A stretch of 64,000 nucleotides of DNA, taken from positions 22,051,001 to 22,115,000 of the forward strand of contig CM069872.1 in NCBI GenBank assembly GCA_036172665.1, given 5' to 3'. The translations under genes and the position numbers were made by a program. Of the stretch, positions 21,647-32,800 are shown in pieces. The stretch is from Prosopocoilus inquinatus. Lineage: Eukaryota; Arthropoda; Insecta; Coleoptera; Lucanidae. A model generated the notes under the pieces. The model worked only from the letters and a program-made list of their open reading frames with translations. It had not been told where the DNA came from and searched no databases. How positions within the stretch are numbered: position 1 is the first letter of the stretch; each line of letters begins with the position of its first letter.

Positions 21647-22675
21647 AAACTGCTGAAATGTGCGAGAGAGAAACATTCAGGAAGGTCATTGACGCCTTCC
21701 TCTGTAGTCGATGGGTGTGCCCCCCACACACAGCGCCGGTCATAAAAAGAGTCCAGCATTTAAACTCATTCTCCAGCGTTTCGTAATAAAAATCATTGAT
21801 ATCGTTTATTACAATGTCCGGGCCCTATGTGCGTTTCCACGGACTTCCCCGTACAAGAGTAACATATCTGTTTTTTCGTTATTTGAAAATGTCATTACGA
21901 TCTTTATATGCGTTTTTATGAATAAAAAATCTACCTTCGTTTGTCAAATTTTTCGTAATTGCAGAACGCTAATTAATTAATATTCGTTTATTAAGCACGA
22001 TTATTACAGTACTATAATAGAGAATGCACGAATATAAAACTAAAACTAAAAGCTTAGAAGGTATAGGGTCAGATGTGCTAACGAAGGTAGTACCCTGATG
22101 AGTAGATACCAGAACATAAGTAAACCATGCCAAAATGTGCGCATTTACTGAATAGTGAAAGATACAAATGATATAATAATAATGATGATAGAAAGATTAT
22201 TAGAGTATTAGGGAAACATAAGGGGACGTGAGTTAATGGGAACTGAAGCAATAATTAATTATGAGTACTACATGTTCTGATCGTAAAGGAGCCTATTCTT
22301 TAATTGTTTTACAAAGTTGCGAGGTTATAACGCAAGATAGTCAGCCGGAAGCCCATTCATAACATTCGCAATTCGGTAACTAAAGGAGCGGTTGAAAAAC
22401 TCAAGTCTGTGTTTGGGTATAGTTAAGAGACCTCGACTCCTTATATTGATGTTATATACATTCGAACGGAATGTTATTTTGTTGTATAGATACGGAGTAC
22501 TTTTGAGATTTTGTGAAAAAATGGGCTGAATGTAGAAATCTTCTGTTTTTCATACTAAGCCATTCTAGTTCAAGTAATTTATGAGAAACATGTTGATTGC
22601 GCCTTATGCCCGACATAAGCTTTAGACAACTATTCTGAACTCTCTGAATCCTTTAAGCATCTAGGTAACTTAGAA
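21647..22675 (+). repeat. 1,029-bp direct duplication, copy 1
   Basis: Matches 23,094-24,122 over its full length; I see one difference (T/G near 21,870 versus 23,317). It contains the 3' part of a LINE (minus strand) and the edge of a mariner-like end. See the finding on the filler between the copies. Confidence 0.97.
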
Positions 22676-23093
22676 GCAATGTCATTCCTTTAGATGTGTG
22701 TAAAGAGTTGAATGTTAAGAAAATAGATAAGTCTAATCTAGTCTTAAAAAACTATTCGGGTAAAATGATTGAGACTCTTGGGAAAGTTAACTTAGTTACT
22801 AAAATCAGAAACAATGTCGAGAATATCGAGTTTCAAGTTTTTAGTGGTAAAGCAGCACCTATTATAGGATGGCCAACGATTCAAAAGATGAAGCTCATTA
22901 GTAGGGCTACACCCAAAACAGCAGAAATCTCATTAGTAGAAAATGAAGGCAAAAAACTTTTGGTAGAAAATCAAGACCTTTTTAAAGGCATTGGCAAAAT
23001 TAAAGATTATGAATACAAAATTGCATTAAAAGACGATGCTTGTGGTAAAGTAGAGCCAAGCAGACATGTACCTTTTAAATTATTAAAAAAACT
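22676..23093 (+). repeat. 418-bp fragment of Ty3 element B pol, used as filler
   Basis: Identical in my reading to 30,860-31,277 (end of protease to the N-terminal part of RT) of the intact element at 29,544-34,165, same orientation. No LTRs, no target duplication. The right junction shares AAA with the duplicate; the left junction shows no microhomology. It is a piece of a gene, not a functional one. Confidence 0.95.
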
Positions 23094-24122
23094 AAACTGC
23101 TGAAATGTGCGAGAGAGAAACATTCAGGAAGGTCATTGACGCCTTCCTCTGTAGTCGATGGGTGTGCCCCCCACACACAGCGCCGGTCATAAAAAGAGTC
23201 CAGCATTTAAACTCATTCTCCAGCGTTTCGTAATAAAAATCATTGATATCGTTTATTACAATGTCCGGGCCCTATGTGCGTTTCCACGGACTTCCCCGTA
23301 CAAGAGTAACATATCTGGTTTTTCGTTATTTGAAAATGTCATTACGATCTTTATATGCGTTTTTATGAATAAAAAATCTACCTTCGTTTGTCAAATTTTT
23401 CGTAATTGCAGAACGCTAATTAATTAATATTCGTTTATTAAGCACGATTATTACAGTACTATAATAGAGAATGCACGAATATAAAACTAAAACTAAAAGC
23501 TTAGAAGGTATAGGGTCAGATGTGCTAACGAAGGTAGTACCCTGATGAGTAGATACCAGAACATAAGTAAACCATGCCAAAATGTGCGCATTTACTGAAT
23601 AGTGAAAGATACAAATGATATAATAATAATGATGATAGAAAGATTATTAGAGTATTAGGGAAACATAAGGGGACGTGAGTTAATGGGAACTGAAGCAATA
23701 ATTAATTATGAGTACTACATGTTCTGATCGTAAAGGAGCCTATTCTTTAATTGTTTTACAAAGTTGCGAGGTTATAACGCAAGATAGTCAGCCGGAAGCC
23801 CATTCATAACATTCGCAATTCGGTAACTAAAGGAGCGGTTGAAAAACTCAAGTCTGTGTTTGGGTATAGTTAAGAGACCTCGACTCCTTATATTGATGTT
23901 ATATACATTCGAACGGAATGTTATTTTGTTGTATAGATACGGAGTACTTTTGAGATTTTGTGAAAAAATGGGCTGAATGTAGAAATCTTCTGTTTTTCAT
24001 ACTAAGCCATTCTAGTTCAAGTAATTTATGAGAAACATGTTGATTGCGCCTTATGCCCGACATAAGCTTTAGACAACTATTCTGAACTCTCTGAATCCTT
24101 TAAGCATCTAGGTAACTTAGAA
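23094..24122 (+). repeat. 1,029-bp direct duplication, copy 2
   Basis: Second copy. Downstream of it the LINE sequence continues normally (24,123 on), so copy 2 is joined to the original right flank and copy 1 to the original left flank. Confidence 0.97.
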
Positions 24123-24689
24123 ACGGGCAATATACCATATCATAATAAACATATAAAATAGCGACATCTTACTATCGCTTTTTGACCTAACATTGCAGTA
24201 GGATAGACAAATTGAAGCGGGATTTGCTCCTAATGAGTCCCCCATGCAAGGCGGCCATGCTTGCTGTCAAAGCATAATGAAAGATTTTTCATATCATAAT
24301 AGTTAAAATGGGATAGAACCAGAGACTCACAGAGCAAGCGTTTTAATGTTTGGGTAAAAAATATCTATTTACGTAAATTAGACTCAAAACTCCCATAAGC
24401 TTTCCATAAGAGGTCAGTAACATGTGACGTGAATTTAAGATTCTCGTCCAAGTGTACACCCAAGTTCTTTGAGCAATTGGTCGTAGGCAAGGGCGAATTT
24501 CCGATACGTAAACTAACCGCCGCATTTACAATAGTACGAGAGTTACGTGCTTATTAGATATTATAGCTAAATTATTGAGATCATCATTTATACGTTCACA
24601 AGCGGAATTTATTTGATCTGCTTCGAAAGCATAGGACAGTTGTGTATCGTCCGCGTAGAGGTGGAAATTTATATAATATTATATATGAC

Positions 24690-25760
24690 AAATTAATCAG
24701 AGACCCGGAGTCTGTTCGTTTTGAAAATGAAAGTAATCAAACAAATTACAATGACGATTTTGCTATAATAGAAGCCGCAACAAACCAGGCAGATATGATC
24801 TCTGCTGATATAGCTGAACAAGACAATGCACAGAATAATTATTACGTGATACCTCTTGATGCTGAAAATCAAGTAGCAGACTTAATAAATGATAATGGTT
24901 AGTAAAGTCCATAAATATGTAATTCAATTTACAGTGAAAATTATACTAACATGTCAAAAAGGCAAATTTGTGGTGGGTAATCACGCAAGAAAATGTTACA
25001 CTGAGACAAATATTAAGGGTGGTTTTCCTTTAAAAACCGACTCAGCGCGTTAAACTGACTTTTGCGTACTACTGCAAAATTAACAATGTAGATTAGGTTT
25101 TTTTAATGGATCACTGAGAAAAACTTCTCATATTGTTAATTTTGCAGCGTAAATACATCGAGTCATTTTTTAATGTGAAATTCTTTTGCGTTTACGCATG
25201 TTACAAGAATTTCTTTCATTTTACATACCATGTATTTTAAATAGGTAAATATTAGTATTTTATGTTCGCAGGATTGGAAGCAATGAATAAAAAAATCGAT
25301 AATTTGAAAACAAAATTAGATTTTTTTTATTAAAAGCAACGCAGAAATGAAAACTTTACTGAGTGAAATCTGCAAAGCAATTAATCAAAAAGAAAAATGT
25401 TCCAAAACTGAAAGAAATGAAACTGAATGTGCTCACGATATAACAGAATTTAACTTCCCTTTAAGAACAACTCAAGATGTAGATGCATTAGAAAAGAGTT
25501 TGACCGAAAAAGAATTTCAGCACAAGATGGTGAGGCCAAATGTAAAGTTGGATTAAAATGAAACTAACTAATGTTTTGTGCACTTATAGATTACCAAATT
25601 TCAAAATATTGGTGGAACTTTAGGTAAACAAGATGGCGAAAAAGTTGCTTGCGATTAATAAGAGAATTATTCAGTTGATTATTGACTTTCATGTCAGTAT
25701 ACGTGGAAAGGCATCTCAACATCAAAAAAATACAGAAGGTCGGCCTATCACGATATTTTG
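24690..25760 (+). pseudogene. DUF4806-type protein, exon remnants
   Basis: The first piece (24,690-24,901) is acidic and Asn/Gln-rich with no known domain. After a likely intron (acceptor at about 25,271) come LEAMNKKIDNLKTKLDFF, a frame shift in a T8 run, then FNFPLRTTQDVDALEKSLTEKEF (25,450-25,526). This last part matches the start of the DUF4806 domain of many insect transposon-linked proteins. A following exon (about 25,591 on) gives FQNIGGTLGK and, in a broken frame, TWKGISTSKKYRRS. The function of DUF4806 is not known. The domain call rests on a motif pattern I recognise, not on a search. Confidence 0.5.
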
Positions 25761-25769
25761 TAAATACGA

Positions 25770-26880
25770 AAGAATAATTAATGTTTTATTTAAACTTTTA
25801 TTTAAACAAAAGTTTCTACAGAAAAATTTTTGTAATTTAAAATTTTTAAAAGGAATACCCAAAGTAGTGATGGGTTGTTCTTTTGAAACCTGTTCTTTTA
25901 AATCTGTTCTTTTTCTAGAACCGGAACAGGTCGTTACTTACTTACAAAAATAACAGGTGCAAATCAGAACTGATTGGAACTATAGGATAGGGAGTTCGGA
26001 GTAGCACGTAGAGTGCCAAGTCGACACCCGAAACTAGAGATGCGTAAAACTACTTTTTTACGGGATCGGACCGGACTGGAATTCCAGCCTGTTATTTTAG
26101 AACTCTTCACAAAAAACAGTCTTGCTCATCGATACGACACTGATTGTTATGTGTCGTGGAAATATATTTTGCGCGGTTCAAATTCTAGTGAATCGGGCAA
26201 TAAAAAATATTAGACCGTAGCGTGCAAACAAACGCGAGGGCTGCGGAGGCAATTAACGCCGCTACAGCTATGGTGTTACTCAGTATACCAAAAACCAGAG
26301 CAATATTGCCGCAATAAAAAATTACAGTTATGCAACCTATTCTTCTTGTTTAAATGTAAAGATTTTCAGAGTAAGTAGTTGACCAATTGTACCTCGACCT
26401 CCGCCACGTTGCATCAGAGTGTAAGAACGCTGTAAATTATTTTCACCGTCCCATTACACAATGTGCCTGTTCGATACATTTTTATGGCGCTCCTGAAACG
26501 ATGGCGTGTACTTATTCAAATCCTATCCTTACTGATTATACTCTCTTTTGAATTGATAGGCGGTAAATCCCAAGTTATAAAAGAATGTGGTTCACCTATT
26601 AATCAATTACGTATTCGTTTCTTCTTTTTTATTTTATTAAAATGACAACTAGTTAGTAACGACTGAGGTCAACTTTGAAATGTTTTGCTGTCTGTTAGTT
26701 ATGTAATAAATTACAGTAATCTGTAAAATCCACCTATAAATAAAATATAGAGTATAGATAAAATTATAATTAGCCATCACACTCTAAAAAAGTTAAAAAA
26801 TAATAATTGTAGGTTTTTTAGTTAGCCAAACAAACTTAGAAAAAATAATGAAAAAATAATAAACACGTAATATGTAATTA
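25770..26880. other. No gene seen
   Basis: AT-rich with short unrelated open stretches, none with a recognisable motif or repeat. Confidence 0.5.
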
Positions 26881-26884
26881 ATAA

Positions 26885-27725
26885 TACGTATGTCTTTATT
26901 GTTGAAGGTCTGCGTTTATAAACATTATTTGTTTAACTTTCTCAGCCAGAAGCCGATTTCGACGATCACAGATTAATTGCCAACTTTTAGAAAACAGTTT
27001 TTCACACGGAACTGATGTAGCTACAGTTCCAAATTTTTGCCGAGCTACTTGAGTCAAGTTTGGAAATTTATAACTGTTTGTTTATTAAACGTTCCAGTAG
27101 GTTGAAACTTAGCAGCTATTTTATCATTTGTCTCCAACGATTCATCTGGAACTGAATTGTTAAATTCTTCCTGAATTTCTTCGTCCTCATTACGATGTCG
27201 TTCATTATATGTTGTTAACAAATTTATCATCATTGCTTTTGCTCTCTCAGCCGTAGTTTCATTAGCAAAAAATAGTTTTTATATCTGGTGTCTAAAAACG
27301 TTGCTACTAGTAAAGTGTAAAAGTAGATTCCATATTTTCCAATCTGACAGTGATTCCATAGTAAATTGCACTAATTACTTCTTTTGTTGCAACCGAAAAA
27401 CTTTCGTTTTTAATATTTGACTATATGTCTTGTAAACTCCATACAATTATTATTACTGAAAACAGGGTTACAAAATGCTCTCCAGACATATTTCTTATCA
27501 CGACTTCCATAGGAGCTAAGACTTTTATCAACTCTTTTATTATTTTAAAATCTTCTTTTGACAAAAAGGGCAAATCGGGTTTTGCTATAACAGCCAAAGC
27601 CGCTGTTACTTCTTCCTGTAGTTCAAAAATTCGTTCAAGCATGTAATATATTGAGTTCCACCGAGTGGGAACCGCTTGTTTCATTTTTTTTGGTTGCAAG
27701 TTTTTTGCTCTTGGAGTAAAAGCCA
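26885..27725 (-). pseudogene. hAT transposase, C-terminal fragment
   Basis: Starts within the catalytic region: KKMKQAVPTRWNSIYYMLER (about 27,630-27,690), then KVLAPMEVVIRNMSGEHF. After stops it resumes with the hAT dimerisation domain: VATSVPCEKLFSKSWQLI and RRNRLLAEKVKQIMFIN (about 26,910-27,060), ending in a TAA near 26,897. The TRWNS and SVPCEKLFS motifs are diagnostic for ZBED-like hAT transposases. The N-terminal zinc finger and most of the catalytic core are absent. A deletion or stops between 27,060 and 27,420 break the frame. Confidence 0.8.
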
Positions 27726-27883
27726 TGATAAACTAAAATAGTAAAGGAGACTGTGGTTTAAGAAATAATTAATAATTTTTTTTTTTTTCAACCAAATCAA
27801 CCAAAATACAGTAACCTAAAAATTAAGAAAAAGAAACTTTGAAGTTAGGAAAAACAAGATTACTAAAAGTAACAGAACAGGTA

Positions 27884-28015
27884 AAATAGCGACATCTTAC
27901 TATCGCTTTTTGACCTGACATTGCAGTAGGATAGACCAGTTGAAGCGGGATTTGCTCCTAATAAGTCCCCCATGCAAGGAGGCCATGCTTGCTGTCAAAG
28001 CATAATGAAAGTTTT
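27884..28015 (-). repeat. Second copy of a LINE segment (matches 24,158-24,290)
   Basis: About 132 bp, over 95% identical to part of the LINE RT remnant at 24.2 kb (begins TAAAATAGCGACATC, ends CATAATGAAAG). It is flanked by unrelated sequence on both sides, so it is either a separate truncated LINE copy or a templated fragment. Confidence 0.8.
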
Positions 28016-28097
28016 TAGAAAAATTTTGTGCAAATCTTTGTTTGTCGACTTGGTTCTCACTGCAATCAAAAACTATTTGCACAAAATTTTTCTAAAG
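28013..28097. repeat. 22-bp inverted repeat (hairpin)
   Basis: The arms read TTTAGAAAAATTTTGTGCAAAT and its complement, separated by about 40 bp. It directly abuts the LINE fragment at 27,884. Confidence 0.75.
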
Positions 28098-29543
28098 ATT
28101 AAATAAACAAGTAAGTACAAAAGGTTGAGAAATGATTAATTAACAGAATAAGCACATACCGCTAAGCCGTTGTCGACTTGTCAGCAGTAATTATGAGTAG
28201 CAACAAAAGTAAAAAAAAAAGTAAAAAAACTGAAATAATTTAAATGTGATTTAGTCGTTCATACTATGCAGTAGCCATGTTTTTATTTTATTCTTCACCG
28301 CACCGAAAGTTTTAAGTTCCCTCAGGTCCAGAGGGATGGCATTGAAGATCCCCGGAACTATGACATCCTTCGTTCGGTCACCGTACTTGTTGCTGCTTGC
28401 GGGAACCACACAAGTTCCGCTTGCCATGGCCCGCGTATTGGCTTCGTGCTCGACCGGTATTTTATGAGCAGAAGAAAAATATTCTTGCGTAATTATTATA
28501 TAAAGAAGCAGTTTTCGAACAGGTAAGACGCCACAAGCAATATAACGATCTTTTGTATTAGTGCTACCTCGAGACATGTATTTTGTGATTCTGTTTTGAA
28601 GGTATTCAATTTTTTGGAGGTGTGTCCGAGATGCCCAACCCTATGAGGTGAGTCCATATCTGATTACAGATTCCACCATAGTAAAATACACAGTTTTTAG
28701 AACAAATGCAGGCATAAAAAACTGAAGATAGTAGAAACGTGAAGCTATACACCGCAGCTTAATACAAAGCCGATTTATGTGTTCGTGCCATAAGAATTTG
28801 TTGTCGAGCAATACATCTAGGTAAGTACAAGAGTCTACTTCTTCAATCATATTGGGATAGTCACACTGCTTTGTTTTGTTATGTAGACACTTTGTAGAGT
28901 GAAATGCAATTTTAGCTTTGTGATTTGTGCGTAGGTGTGGAGAGTGTATATGTAGCAATTTGGTTTTTGTATGATTGATAGTCAATTTATCATGCGCCCA
29001 AAATTGAAAATTGTTAAAGTCTTCTGTCAGGTAGCTTGTGGCGGTTTGCAGATCTTTGTGATACGCCAGAATTGCTGTGTCATCAGCGTAGAGGTAACAA
29101 TTTCAGTTTTTAAAGCATCTCCCAATGTCGTTGACGTACACCAAGTATAGAAGTGGGCCTAAGATGCTCCCCTATGGAACTCCGTGGTTAGTTTCATATT
29201 CATCACCGGTATTTGTACATATTTTAATCACGTTGTGTCTATGTTTTAGATAGCTTTGAAACCAGAGGAGTAAAGTTCCTCTGATTCCAATTTTTTCCAG
29301 AGAATTCACTGGCAGGTCGGGACTTAGTCGAGTCGAATGCCTTCGTAAAATCAACCAGGAGAGCCGATACATGTATGTTCTGGTCTAATTTCTTATTTAT
29401 TTCATTTGTAAATATTTCCAGCAGTTTTGAAGTACTTTTTCCCTTTTGCTAACCATACTGGTGTGAGTCAGGTATGCTAAATTTTTCGAAATATTGTAGA
29501 AGTTTGTTGGAAATGTAGCGTTCAAATATTTTGTCTATTACAC

Positions 29544-29713
29544 TGTTACATATTGTATTGCGGTATTAAGACTAGGAGAGTTGGCATTACTGAGAAAGTG
29601 AAGTTGACGCGGGTAGTTACTACGTGTACTCTTACAATGAATACGTGCTTGTATGAAGATGAATAAAGTTCTATTTACAACAAAGTATTATTATTAAACA
29701 CACGCACACAACA
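29544..29713 (+). repeat. 5' LTR of element B
   Basis: 170 bp, TGTTACATAT...ACACAACA. It contains an AATAAA signal about 55 bp before its end (GATGAATAAAGTTC), a candidate poly(A) signal. Confidence 0.96.
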
Positions 29714-29805
29714 TGGCGCTGCGTTAGAGTGTGTTATAGTGTGTTAAAGAAAACGGGAGAAGTAAATTACGGGCACAGCATTGGAAGAAAAGAAAAAAAA
29801 AAAAA

Positions 29806-32800
29806 ATGGTGGACAGTAATGTAAATGGAAGCATGGACACTGGCGTTACAGCGGCTGTACTAGGACAGGGTATATCAGGGCTAAAACCCCCAGAGAATTT
29901 AACAAATCTGACAACCGAAGGTTTCAAGCGTTGGAAGCAGAGGTTCGAATTGTATCGCACAGCGTCAGGGGCTAACCTCAAACAGGGTGGCATCCAAGTA
30001 GCACTTCTTCTACATTGTATGGGCGATGCGTGCATCGATATTTATAATACGTTTAATCTCACGGCCCAGCAGCAGAACAACTTTGAATATGTCTTGCAGC
30101 AATTTGATAATTATTTTATTCCCGTAAAAAATGAAAGTGTTAATTCACACCTATTTTTCACACGTAGTCAGCATGAAGGTGAAGCTTTTGATTCATACCT
30201 CACAGAATTAAAACGTTTGAGTGCTGATTGTAATTTTGGAGAGCTGAAAGACAGACTCATTCGTGATCGTGTGATTGCAGGGATATTAGACAAGAGATTA
30301 AAAGATCGTCTTCTTCGAGAGAGTGACCTTGATCTGAACAGAACAATTCAGATCTGTAAAGCAGCCGAGCTAGCTGAACAGCAAATTAAGAAGTTTGACA
30401 ATGTAGCAGAGGTCGCTTCAGTTAACAAGAAACAGAAGAATTATGGCAAGCAAAAGGCGAAATCTACCATACCAGGGCAGCAAGTGTCATCAACTACCAA
30501 GAAGGACAGCAACCAGAAGAGCACGATGCAGGGTCCAGTGATGCAGAATCAAGGAGGTGAACAGTCCGAATGCCAACGCTGCGGATATAGACACCCTTAT
30601 CGGAAATGTCCGGCATATGGAAAAAATTGCGGAAAATGCGGTAAAATAGGCCATTTTAAAAGTAAATGTAAGCTGAAAAAAGATGTTAAGCTTGTAAATG
30701 CGGAAGTAGATAATAGTAGTAGTAGTGATAATGCGTTTTATGAACTGTTTGTTGACTGTGTACATGCCAAAGATTTAGATAGAGACTGGTATGAAAAGTT
30801 AACTTTTGTAAATAATCAAAACAAAATCATACCATTTAAAATTGATACGGGTGCACAGTGCAATGTCATTCCTTTAGATGTGTGTAAAGAGTTGAATGTT
30901 AAGAAAATAGATAAGTCTAATCTAGTCTTAAAAAACTATTCGGGTAAAATGATTGAGACTCTTGGGAAAGTTAACTTAGTTACTAAAATCAGAAACAATG
31001 TCGAGAATATCGAGTTTCAAGTTTTTAGTGGTAAAGCAGCACCTATTATAGGATGGCCAACGATTCAAAAGATGAAGCTCATTAGTAGGGCTACACCCAA
31101 AACAGCAGAAATCTCATTAGTAGAAAATGAAGGCAAAAAACTTTTGGTAGAAAATCAAGACCTTTTTAAAGGCATTGGCAAAATTAAAGATTATGAATAC
31201 AAAATTGCATTAAAAGACGATGCTTGTGGTAAAGTAGAGCCAAGCAGACATGTACCTTTTAAATTATTAAAAAAACTAAAAATGGAACTTGATGAAATGG
31301 AAAAAGCGAATATAATCAGTAAGATCGAGAAACCAACGGAATTTGTTAATTCACTTGTTATTGTAAAAAAGGCAAATGGTGCAATTCGTGTCTGCTTGGA
31401 TCCACAATATTTGAACTCGTGTATTAAAAGAGAGCATTTGCAACTACCTACTTTAGATGAAATTTCTGTAAAGTTGAGTGGAGCCAAATATTTTGCAACA
31501 TTAGACGCCCATAAAGCTTTCTGGCAAGTTGTTTTAAATAGTGATACAAGAGAGTTAACGACATTTAATACACCGTTTGGACGATATCATTTTAATAGGT
31601 TACCGTATGGTTTGAATTCTAGTCCAGAAGTCTTTCATAGGGTGTTCAGCAAAGTATTTGACGGAATTAAAAATGTAGCTATATATATTGATGATATCTT
31701 AATATGGGCTGAAACAAAAGAGAAATTAAAGGAAATAACTCAAAAGGTTTTTGATAGGGCTCGTGAATATAATGTTAAATTCAATCCAGCAAAATTTACA
31801 TACGGAGTTGATAAAATAAAATATTTAGGACACATATTGACAGGCGAAGGTATTAAAGTGGATGTGGATAAGGTAGAGGCAATTTTAAAGCTGGAAGAAC
31901 CCAAAACTCAAGCAGAAGTACAAAGGTTTTTAGGCATGATCAATTATTTGGCTAAGTTTATCCCAAATGTATCCCAACATACAAGTAAATTGAGGGAATT
32001 AATTAAAAAAGGCATGCCATTTCTGTGGAATGAGGCGCATAAACGTGCATATGAAACCTTAAAGCAATTAATATGTGAGCCACCAGTGTTAGCGTACTTT
32101 GATATAAATCAACCTATAGTATTGAGTGTTGATGCTTCAAGTGAGGGTTTAGGCTGTGTGCTTCTCCAAAATAATAAACCAGTGGCCTATGGGTCAACAG
32201 CACTTACACAGACTGAAAAGGCTTATAGCCAAATTGAAAAAGAATGTCTCGCCATTTGGAATGGTTGTAATAAATTTTATCAATATCTTTGGGGACAGCA
32301 CTTCAGGGTTGAAACTGATCACAAGCCATTGGTTGCAATTTTCAAAAAGCCTTTAAATAAATGTCCTCCTCGTTTGCAAAGAATGTTAATCAGTTTGCAA
32401 CCGTTTGATCTCGAGGTAGTGTATAAACCGGGTAAAGAAATTGTAATTGCAGATCACCTTAGCAGATCTTACATGAATGATAATGTGACAAAGAGAGATG
32501 TGGAAATTGAAGCTTATGTTGCTATGGTTAATGAAAGTATGAACATATCAGATTGTAGATTAGAAGATTTAAAACAGAAAACAAGCGAAGATCGTGAATT
32601 ACAAGAAGTAATAAAATATATCAGATCAGGTTGGCCTGAGAATAAGTGTGATGTTAATGAATTTGCTAAACCATATTTTTCATACCATGAAGAATTAAGT
32701 GAAAACAATGGACTTGTTCTTAAAAACACCCTTATCGTTATTCCTAAAAAAGCAAGAAAATTAATGCTGGAAAAAATTCATTATGCACATTTAGGCATTG

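Larger units (their letters stand above)
22250..24665 (-). pseudogene. Jockey-like LINE, C-terminal half of reverse transcriptase
   Basis: Read right to left it begins at the RT active site (HLYADDTQLSYAF; YADD at 24,657-24,646). It continues through CSKNLGVHLDENLKFTSHV (about 24,430-24,480), TQTLKRLLCESLVLSHFNYYD (about 24,300-24,350), IQRVQNSCLKLMSG and RNQHVSHKLLELEWLSM (about 22,540-22,640 and its copy at 23,990-24,090), and a C-terminal tail. There are frameshifts and stops throughout. The last ~1 kb is present twice because of the direct duplication. 5' truncation at the YADD box is typical of dead LINE copies. The sequence upstream (24.67 kb) is unrelated. Confidence 0.75.

Noticed and set aside
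24343..24525. Separate short gene on minus
   Set aside because: Part of the LINE RT thumb region in a shifted frame.
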